Positions 58,502-64,000 of a stretch of 64,000 bases of DNA are shown here, in pieces. Each line of letters begins with the position of its first letter. Positions within the stretch are counted from its first letter, which is position 1. The notes beneath the pieces were generated by a model that saw only the letters and a program-made list of their open reading frames with translations, was not told the DNA's origin and ran no database searches. Location: positions 62,001 to 126,000 of the forward strand of contig JBKQSP010000076.1 of the NCBI GenBank assembly GCA_052143575.1. The letters are read 5' to 3'. The DNA is from JAKACA01 sp052143575 (GTDB lineage Bacteria > Actinomycetota > Acidimicrobiia > Acidimicrobiales > Bog-793). A program made the translations under genes and the position numbers.

Positions 58502-59047
58502 ATGAGAAGCCTGCTCGTCCTCACTGCCAGCGTGCTCGGTCTCATCGGGATCGGGATCGGAGCGATGAGCGCGGCCGGCCAGGGCGCCCTCGCCGATCCG
58601 GGCCAGTCCCACGCTCTGAGGACGTCGGCGCAGCCGCCAGGCTCTGCCGCCTCCGGGTTGTGCGGATCCGTGTCGTCGATCACCGGGGCTGTCGTGCACC
58701 GCGTCGTCGCCCTGCCGCAGAACCACCCGAAGTTCAGCTTCCCCGCCGTCGTGCGCATCCGCAGCACGGGGGCCGCCAAGCGGGTGGCTCGGACCCTGTG
58801 TGCGTTGCCGCGCTTCCCGGAGGGCGTCTACAGCTGCCCGGTTGACCTCGGCATCTCCTACAACATCGAGTTCTCACTGGCGGGAGCGACGAAGACGGTC
58901 TCGGTCAACCCGTGGGGTTGCGAGACCGTCGGCGGCGCCATCTCGCCTCGGCGCGCCACGTCTGGCATGTGGCCCGTCCTCGGCTCGGCCATGGGCCTGC
59001 GGCACGCCACGCGGTCGACGTTTGCGGGCACGATCCCGGGGTCCTGA
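58502..59047 (+). CDS. Small secreted protein of unknown function
   Basis: The 181-residue protein has a clear signal peptide (MRSLLVLTASVLGLIGIGIG, then AMSAAGQGALA with an Ala-x-Ala-like end) and an exterior region with four cysteines (LCGSVSS, LCALPRF, SCPVDL, GCETVG), suggesting two disulphides. FSFPAVVRIRSTGAAKRVAR and CPVDLGISYNIEFSLAGATK have the alternating pattern of a small beta-sheet fold. I do not recognise a family. It diverges from the MerR gene across 125 nt and converges with the SAM hydroxide adenosyltransferase gene. Confidence 0.7.
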   Translation: MRSLLVLTASVLGLIGIGIGAMSAAGQGALADPGQSHALRTSAQPPGSAASGLCGSVSSITGAVVHRVVALPQNHPKFSFPAVVRIRSTGAAKRVARTLCALPRFPEGVYSCPVDLGISYNIEFSLAGATKTVSVNPWGCETVGGAISPRRATSGMWPVLGSAMGLRHATRSTFAGTIPGS

Positions 59048-59077
59048 TCTCCGCGGTCGGCCACGCCGCCCCATCGG

Positions 59078-59926
59078 TCAGCCGCGCTGGATGGTGAGCG
59101 TCTGCGGGAGCGGCGTCTCGAGGAGGGCGTCCGCCCGCCCGCAGTTGACCGAGAGGGCGAGGCACCCGTCGCTGTCGATGAGCACGGCGATGCCGCCGCG
59201 GGGGACCTCGGCGAAGGTCTCGGCGTAGAGCGCCCGCACGACCGTCCCGCCGGTTCGCACGGTGACGGTGTCGCCGATCTGCAGGCCGAGGGTAGAGACG
59301 GTCGTAGCGTCGCCACTCAACTGCACGTTCCCGAAGCCGTCCACCTGCAGCACCTCGAGCTCACCGAGGCCGCCGGCATCCACTCGGGCGCCCGGTCGGG
59401 CGAGGCGCACGAGGCTGGACGGGTCGACCTCGCTGCCGGCGTCTCCCAGCTCGACTCCCGCAGCGAGGTGAGCGGCGACGGGGACGAAGACGTCGCGTCC
59501 GTCGAAGGTTCGCGACCGCGGCTCGAGCCAGAGCTCCGGGCGGTCGAGTACCACGGCGCGCAGCTCCGGCGATGCCTGCTCGGCCGCCCACAGCAGCAGC
59601 CCGTTGTCCGGGCCGACGAAGGCGTGCCGCCCGGCCGTGATGGCCACGGCGCGCCGAGTGCTGCCGACTCCCGGATCGACGACGCCGACATGGACACCGT
59701 TCGGCACGAACGACATGAACCGTTGCAGCCGGAGGGCGCCGAGGCGGACGTCCTGTGGCGGGACGCTGTGGTCGAGATCGATCACGGCCACGTCGGGAGC
59801 GATGCGGAAGGCGACGGCATGCAACGCACCGACGAAACCCGCCCCGTGCCCGTAGTCCGTCGTCAAGGTGATGCAGCCGTAGCGCGGCAGGCCGCCGTCG
59901 GCTGCCCGGATGGCGCGGCGGGTCAC
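59078..59926 (-). CDS. SAM hydroxide adenosyltransferase (DUF62 / fluorinase-like)
   Basis: Members hydrolyse S-adenosylmethionine to adenosine and methionine. The 282-residue protein shows the N-terminal motif CITLTTDYGHGAGFVGALHA, IDLDHSVPPQDVRLGALRL, GVHVGVVDPGVGSTRRAVAI and FVGPDNGLLLWAAEQ. The C-terminal domain has VLQVDGFGNVQLSGDATT. The extra loop of true fluorinases is not evident, so SAM hydrolysis is the likelier reaction. GTG 59926 overlaps the DUF2237 stop (GTGA). It ends the pxpA operon. Confidence 0.9.
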   Translation of the reverse strand: MTRRAIRAADGGLPRYGCITLTTDYGHGAGFVGALHAVAFRIAPDVAVIDLDHSVPPQDVRLGALRLQRFMSFVPNGVHVGVVDPGVGSTRRAVAITAGRHAFVGPDNGLLLWAAEQASPELRAVVLDRPELWLEPRSRTFDGRDVFVPVAAHLAAGVELGDAGSEVDPSSLVRLARPGARVDAGGLGELEVLQVDGFGNVQLSGDATTVSTLGLQIGDTVTVRTGGTVVRALYAETFAEVPRGGIAVLIDSDGCLALSVNCGRADALLETPLPQTLTIQRG

Positions 59927-60282
59927 GTGGCGGCGTGCGCCTGCAGATCCGCCAGGAGAACCCACTCGAGGGTCGTCCGGTGGGTGGCGGCGAGGACCAC
60001 CTTCGGGGCCGCTCCGGCTTCGAAGGCCTCCTGCCAGCGAGCGGCGCAGAGGCACCACTGGTCGCCCGGCTGCAGCCCGGCGAAGCCGTACTCCGGCTTC
60101 GGCGTGCTCAAGTCGTTGCCGACCGCCTTCGAGAAGGCGAGGAAGTCCGCCGTGAGCTGGACGCACACCGTGTGCACACCGAGATCCTCGCCGCCGGTAT
60201 TGCAGCAGCCGTCGCGGTAGAAGCCGGTGAGCGGATCGAAGCTGCACGGTTGCAGATCGGTGCCGAGGACGTTGAGCGCCAT
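59923..60282 (-). CDS. DUF2237 family protein
   Basis: A 119-residue protein with the full DUF2237 pattern: MALNVLGTDLQPCSFDPLTG, FYRDGCCNTGGEDLGVHTVC, DFLAFSKAVGNDLSTPKPEY and LQPGDQWCLCAARWQEAFEA. The conserved cysteines and length are typical. The family is widespread and uncharacterised. It lies 3 nt after rmlC and overlaps the next gene by 4 nt. Confidence 0.92.
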   Translation of the reverse strand: MALNVLGTDLQPCSFDPLTGFYRDGCCNTGGEDLGVHTVCVQLTADFLAFSKAVGNDLSTPKPEYGFAGLQPGDQWCLCAARWQEAFEAGAAPKVVLAATHRTTLEWVLLADLQAHAAT

Positions 60283-60285
60283 GGC

Positions 60286-60867
60286 CTAGTTCACCAGCTC
60301 GCGGTGCAGGCCGAGGTCGGCGAAGTTCGGCAGGGTGGCATCCTTCTCCGAGATGAGGGCGCGGTTGCCTCTGTCGATGGCGAGCGGCCACGGGATGGAG
60401 AGATCCGGGTCGAGCGGGCTCACGGCGACGCCCGCCATGGTTGGGGCCCATTCGGCGTCGAAGCAGTAGAGGTAGAGGCATCCTTCGCTCACGGCTTGGA
60501 ACCCGTTGCAGACACCGCTCGGCACGAGCACCTGCATGCCAGGCTCGAGCTCGAGGGTGAGCAGCGTGCCGAAGGACCCAGAGCCGGGACGGGCGTCGAG
60601 GTAGGCACCGAAGGCCCGCCCGGCGGCGACGCCGACGAGCTTGGTCATGTCCTCCCCGTGGAGGCCACGGATGGCACCGAGGCCCGAGCTCGTGAGGTTG
60701 ACCTGGCGGGGCACCGAGAGCGAGCCGTCGCCGAGGGACTGAAACACACTCTTGCGGTAGAGCTCCCGGACGGTGCCTCGCTCGTCGGTCACCTGCTTGC
60801 TGCGGAGGAGGAGGAGGCCGTCGATGGACGTGGCCTCCTGCTCGAAGTCGCTGACGTTGGGCGGCAT
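60286..60867 (-). CDS. dTDP-4-dehydrorhamnose 3,5-epimerase-like protein
   Basis: A cupin-fold epimerase, 193 residues. Typical elements are SIDGLLLLRSKQVTDERGTV, RELYRKSVF, LGAIRGLHGEDMTKLVGVAA (catalytic His and Lys), and LVPSGVCNGFQAVSEGCLYL. The end SPLDPDLSIPWPL matches the family. The Tyr/aromatic pattern is divergent, so substrate may not be dTDP-4-keto-rhamnose. No rmlA, rmlB or rmlD is in the window. ATG 60867 lies 7 nt after pxpBC. Confidence 0.85.
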   Translation of the reverse strand: MPPNVSDFEQEATSIDGLLLLRSKQVTDERGTVRELYRKSVFQSLGDGSLSVPRQVNLTSSGLGAIRGLHGEDMTKLVGVAAGRAFGAYLDARPGSGSFGTLLTLELEPGMQVLVPSGVCNGFQAVSEGCLYLYCFDAEWAPTMAGVAVSPLDPDLSIPWPLAIDRGNRALISEKDATLPNFADLGLHRELVN

Positions 60868-60874
60868 GGCGCGA

Positions 60875-62518
60875 TCATGCTCCCCGGCCGGATCCGCTGT
60901 CGAGATCGAGGGGCATCCATCCCGTGACGAAATCTGGCCCGCCGGCTCCCGCCGATGCGCGAGCGCTCGCGGCCTGCTCGAAACGTACGACGTCACCCGG
61001 GCAGAGCTGCCCGCAGGCAGGCAGGCTGGCGCCGATCACGACGGCGACGACCGGGTAGCCGCCGACCGTGCCGCGGTCGGGCCCGAGCACGATGGGGCAT
61101 CCGTCCGGGGGGAGCTGAACGGCCCCGGTGACGGTAGCGCGGGAGGCCGTGGCAGGCAGAGCGATCGATGGCTCGGTGTCGGGAGCGCCCTCCGCCTCGA
61201 GCGGGACGAGCCGCGTCCCCACGCGGTCGCTTTCCCGGGCGACGGCAAAGGGCATCGAGAGCAACCGCGCCAAGGCGGCGGCCGCCGCCGGGCTGCCGGT
61301 ACCGTCCGGCCCGACGACGACCTGCAGGACCCCGTCGAAGGCGGGCGGTTCGAACCAGCGCCCACGCGCCCGACCGCTCCGGCCGAGATCGAGCTCGTCG
61401 CCCGCCCGGAGGGGACCGGGCCACAGCCCGGAGGTGGCGTCGGTGGCGCGGCTTCCGAGGACCGGCGTGATCTCGATCCCGCCGCTGATCCCGAGATAGG
61501 CGTGCAGGGAGCGCTCGACGGCCCCGATCGAGACGATCTGGCCCTGCTCGACGAACTGCACGCTCGATGGCGGCATCGCCCGCCCGTCGATACGGAGCGG
61601 GCAGTCCCCGACGAGGGCGACAAAGGCGTCGCAGCGGAACTGCAGGCTGGGGCCCGCAAGGGTGATCTCGAGGACGCCGCTCGTTCCGGGGTTCCCGACG
61701 GCGCTGTTGGCGATGCGGTGGCGCAGCGCATCGGCGGGGCCGGCCGGGGGGACGCCGAGATGGGCGACACCGAGCCGGCCTCGATCCTGCACGAGGGCTC
61801 GCGCGCCGGCCTCGATGACGCGGACGCGTCGGGGGCCGCCGGCAGTGATGGGCAGGCGAGCCGGCGGCCGCTCCGGGGCGAGCGAGTCGACGGGGCGGAT
61901 GCGCACGAGGTCGGAGGGCGCCAGTGTCGCCGGGTCGGCTTTGGTGGCGTCGAAGAGCTGGATCGCCGCGCGTCCAAGGACGTTCCAACCCCCCGGGGTC
62001 GCCGACGGGTAGATGCCGGCGTAACCGCCGGCGAGGGCGAACGAGCCGGCAGCCAGCCGCGGCCTCGGTCGCGCCAAGCGGGGAACCGAGGCCAGTGGCT
62101 CGCCCAGGCCGACGAGGTACGGGAAGCCCGGCATGAAGCCGAGCCAGCCGACGCTGAGGGGTGTATCCGCCAGCTGCGAGACGACCTCGCTCACGGAGAG
62201 CCCGGCGTGCTCGGCAACGCCGTCGAGGTCGCTGCCGTCGAAGCACACCTCCACCTCGACGTGTCTCCCGGTCGCCGGGCTGGCGTTGCCGGCCAACCCG
62301 GCGGCGAGCTCAAGCGCCTCGCCCACCGACGTGACGCCGTCGTCCACGAGCACGCCGACGCTGTCGGCGGCCGGAACGACCTCCACGACACCGGGCGGTT
62401 GTTCAGCCCGCAGAGCCCGGGCAAGGGCTTGTGCCTCCTGCCAACCGCCCGTGAAGACGAGACCGGCGCCGCCGCCCATCGCCGTCGTGCGGCGCAGCGA
62501 CAAGGGCGAGGACGTCAC
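60875..62518 (-). CDS. Fused 5-oxoprolinase subunits B and C (PxpB-PxpC)
   Basis: This 547-residue protein joins the KipI-like PxpB domain (residues 1 to about 225; EVCFDGSDLDGVAEHAGLSV, LGFMPGFPYLVGLGEPLA) to the KipA-like PxpC domain (RRVRVIEAGARALVQDRGRL, GVAHLGVPPAGPADALRHRI, GVLQVVVGPDGTG, DGCPIVLGPDRGTVGGYPVV). With PxpA they form an ATP-dependent 5-oxoprolinase that returns pyroglutamate to glutamate. In many bacteria pxpB and pxpC are separate genes. The GTG start overlaps the pxpA stop (GTGA). Confidence 0.92.
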   Translation of the reverse strand: MTSSPLSLRRTTAMGGGAGLVFTGGWQEAQALARALRAEQPPGVVEVVPAADSVGVLVDDGVTSVGEALELAAGLAGNASPATGRHVEVEVCFDGSDLDGVAEHAGLSVSEVVSQLADTPLSVGWLGFMPGFPYLVGLGEPLASVPRLARPRPRLAAGSFALAGGYAGIYPSATPGGWNVLGRAAIQLFDATKADPATLAPSDLVRIRPVDSLAPERPPARLPITAGGPRRVRVIEAGARALVQDRGRLGVAHLGVPPAGPADALRHRIANSAVGNPGTSGVLEITLAGPSLQFRCDAFVALVGDCPLRIDGRAMPPSSVQFVEQGQIVSIGAVERSLHAYLGISGGIEITPVLGSRATDATSGLWPGPLRAGDELDLGRSGRARGRWFEPPAFDGVLQVVVGPDGTGSPAAAAALARLLSMPFAVARESDRVGTRLVPLEAEGAPDTEPSIALPATASRATVTGAVQLPPDGCPIVLGPDRGTVGGYPVVAVVIGASLPACGQLCPGDVVRFEQAASARASAGAGGPDFVTGWMPLDLDSGSGRGA

Positions 62519-63270
62519 GATCGCACGAACGGCGTGATGACCGCACCGGCGCCCTGCAGGGACCGGCGGACGGCTCCGGCGAGATCGAGGGCGGCCGGCG
62601 TGTCCCCGTGGATGCAGAGCGATGCGGGCCGCAGTGACAGCCAGGTGCCGTCCTCGGCTCGCACGCCCCCCCTGATGGCGAGACCGACCGCCTGGCGCTG
62701 CGCCTCGGCCGGAGCGAGCACGGCTCCCGCTACGGAGCGATCGACGAGGGAGCCGTCCGCCCGGTAGGCGCGGTCGCAGAAGCCCTCCTCGACCCCCATC
62801 CACCCCCGTTCCCGCGCCAAACCCAGCAGGACGCCACCGGGCTGGGCGAGCAGGGGCAGTGGTGCGAGCCCGGCGCCCTCGATCCCTTGCAGGACCGCTT
62901 CGGCGCAGGCGGCGTCACGTCCTGCCCGGTGGTAGAGGGCTCCGTGCAACTTCACGTAGGCGACGGCGGCGCCGCTTGCCGAGGCGATCTCGTTCAGTTG
63001 GGCGAGCTGATCGGCCACCTCCTCGGCGATCTCCCGGGGCGGTGTCGAAAGCTCCCGGCGGCCGAAACTCGGGCGGTCGCGGTACGAGGGGTGAGCCCCG
63101 ATCGTGACACCGTGGGCGAGGGCGGCCTGCACGGCGGCCGTCATGGAGCGGGCGTCCCCGGCGTGCCCGCCGCAAGCGATGTTGGCGCTCGTGACGACGC
63201 TGATGAGGGCGAGGTCGCCGTCGGTCTCCCCGAGGTCGGCGTTGAGGTCGATCTCCCTCTCTGTCACCAT
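62515..63270 (-). CDS. pxpA: 5-oxoprolinase subunit A (LamB/YcsF family)
   Basis: The 251-residue product has the LamB/YcsF hallmarks: REIDLNADLGETDGDLALIS, VVTSANIACGGHAGDARSM, GVTIGAHPSYRDRPSFGRRE, VAYVKLHGALYHRAGRDA and SLCIHGDTPAALDLAGAVRR. It ends just inside pxpBC. It leads a five-gene operon with pxpBC, rmlC-like, DUF2237 and SAM hydroxide adenosyltransferase genes. The ATG is preceded by AGGATG. Confidence 0.95.
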   Translation of the reverse strand: MVTEREIDLNADLGETDGDLALISVVTSANIACGGHAGDARSMTAAVQAALAHGVTIGAHPSYRDRPSFGRRELSTPPREIAEEVADQLAQLNEIASASGAAVAYVKLHGALYHRAGRDAACAEAVLQGIEGAGLAPLPLLAQPGGVLLGLARERGWMGVEEGFCDRAYRADGSLVDRSVAGAVLAPAEAQRQAVGLAIRGGVRAEDGTWLSLRPASLCIHGDTPAALDLAGAVRRSLQGAGAVITPFVRS

Positions 63271-63402
63271 GTCATCCTGCCTCGCCGGCAGCGGCGCCTG
63301 CCCGGCAGTCGAAGCCCGCCTTCAGCGGGTGCACAGCGACCTCACAGTCTTGTACGGCACACTGTTGTTGCCGGGATCGGCAGAAGGGAGTAGCTGGACG
63401 AG

Positions 63403-64000
63403 ATGAGAGGTGCCGTCAAGATCGGTCGCATCGCCGGTGTGCCGATAAAGGTTCACTGGACTTTCTCGTTCCTCGTCCTGCTGCTCATCCTCGACAACAC
63501 TCACCCCACGTGGTCGACGGCCTGGCCGATGGTCATCTGGGTCGTGGCGCTCTTCATGTCCGTGACGCTCCACGAGCTGGCTCACTGCGCCGTCGCCCGC
63601 CGCCGCGGCCTCACCGTGCGTGACATCGTGCTGCTCCCCATCGGCGGTGTGTCGGAGATCACGGGCTTCCCGGCTGCACCGAAGGTGGAGCGCGACGTCG
63701 CCATCGCCGGCCCTGCGGCCAGCTTCGCCTTGGCCATCCTGCTCGGCCTTGCCGCCTTCCTCTCCGGCGGGAAGCTCTGGCCGCCGGCGCTGTGGGCGGG
63801 CTCCCTTGTGACGGACCTCGCCTGGATGAACCTCGTGCTCTGCGGCTTCAACCTCCTGCCGGCGCTCCCGATGGACGGCGGCCGCGTGTTGCGGGCGGTT
63901 CTCGCCGGCCGCGGCGACCCCTTGAAGGCCACCCGCATCGCCTCCAGCGTCGCCGTCGTGCTCGGTGCCGCCATGGTCGTCGTGGGCCTCCGCTACGACT
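63403..64000 (+). CDS. Site-2 protease family M50 metalloprotease (3' end beyond window)
   Basis: An open frame of 199 residues that continues past the window edge. It has the N-terminal GRIAGVPIKVHWTFSFLVLL typical of SpoIVFB/Rip3-like proteases, the zinc site VTLHELAHCAVARRRGL (HExxH), DIVLLPIGGVSEI and the second motif FNLLPALPMDGGRVLRAVLA. Several membrane helices are predicted. Many relatives carry CBS domains at the C-terminus, which would lie outside this window. It diverges from pxpA across 132 nt. Confidence 0.93.
   Translation, partial: MRGAVKIGRIAGVPIKVHWTFSFLVLLLILDNTHPTWSTAWPMVIWVVALFMSVTLHELAHCAVARRRGLTVRDIVLLPIGGVSEITGFPAAPKVERDVAIAGPAASFALAILLGLAAFLSGGKLWPPALWAGSLVTDLAWMNLVLCGFNLLPALPMDGGRVLRAVLAGRGDPLKATRIASSVAVVLGAAMVVVGLRYD

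Overview
This window is very GC-rich and almost fully coding. Many genes begin with GTG or TTG and many junctions are ATGA or GTGA overlaps. Gene content points to an actinobacterium: DUF1844 beside infC, a long-form HisG, a single-chain ribBA, a Streptomyces-like tad locus with a BTAD protein, and an InhA-type enoyl reductase. A deep branch such as Acidimicrobiia is my guess, but nothing here fixes the lineage. No rRNA, tRNA or CRISPR array was seen.

Layout. (1) 1-6.5 kb: a minus-strand translation operon, infC-rpmI-rplT-trmH-pheS-pheT, with a DUF1844 gene diverging from infC. (2) 7.2-14.0 kb: a minus-strand operon def-fmt-rpe-mog-ribD-ribBA-ribH-hisG-csd; riboflavin synthase (ribE), hisE and rsmB are absent from it. 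(3) 14.1-23.2 kb: a sugar-uptake operon lacI, two permeases, two ATPases, binding protein, family-1 glycosidase. Its promoter carries two LacI-type operators; the transporter is of the peptide (Opp/Dpp) type but the context argues for beta-gluco-oligosaccharides. (4) 23.4-34.6 kb: a signalling island with an FHA-PrsW intramembrane protease, a vWA protein, a PP2C phosphatase, a zinc-ribbon protein kinase, an FHA-HTH regulator, a double-FHA ABC transporter, a membrane-anchored glutamic (G1) peptidase and a Pro/Thr-rich single-pass membrane protein. The vWA-PP2C-kinase core resembles the TerY-P triad; its coupling to FHA-PrsW and FHA-ABC is the most promising candidate for an undescribed system.

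(5) 34.6-42.5 kb: a translation/transcription operon rimP-nusA-ylxR-infB-rbfA-truB-ribF on the minus strand with a terminator-like hairpin in its leader; the riboflavin-kinase half of RibF is degenerate. (6) 42.6-54.2 kb: a minus-strand SIMPL protein, a membrane protein and an ECF sigma factor, diverging from a ten-gene Flp/Tad pilus locus ending in a large BTAD protein. (7) 54.3-59 kb: fabI, a SnoaL-like protein and a DUF1906 protein, whose 3' end is joined to an intact IS630-type insertion sequence, then a MerR/GyrI regulator and a small secreted protein. (8) 59.1-64 kb: an operon pxpA-pxpBC-rmlC-DUF2237-SAM hydroxide adenosyltransferase (minus), and the start of a site-2 protease that runs off the window.

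Five genes (trmH, ribD, ylxR, the ECF sigma factor and the DUF1906 gene) have family-typical N-termini encoded upstream of their first ATG/GTG/TTG, most with a Shine-Dalgarno-like sequence placed before a CTG or ACG. Four plus-strand genes have a TANNNT box 6-8 nt before the start codon, suggesting leaderless transcripts.
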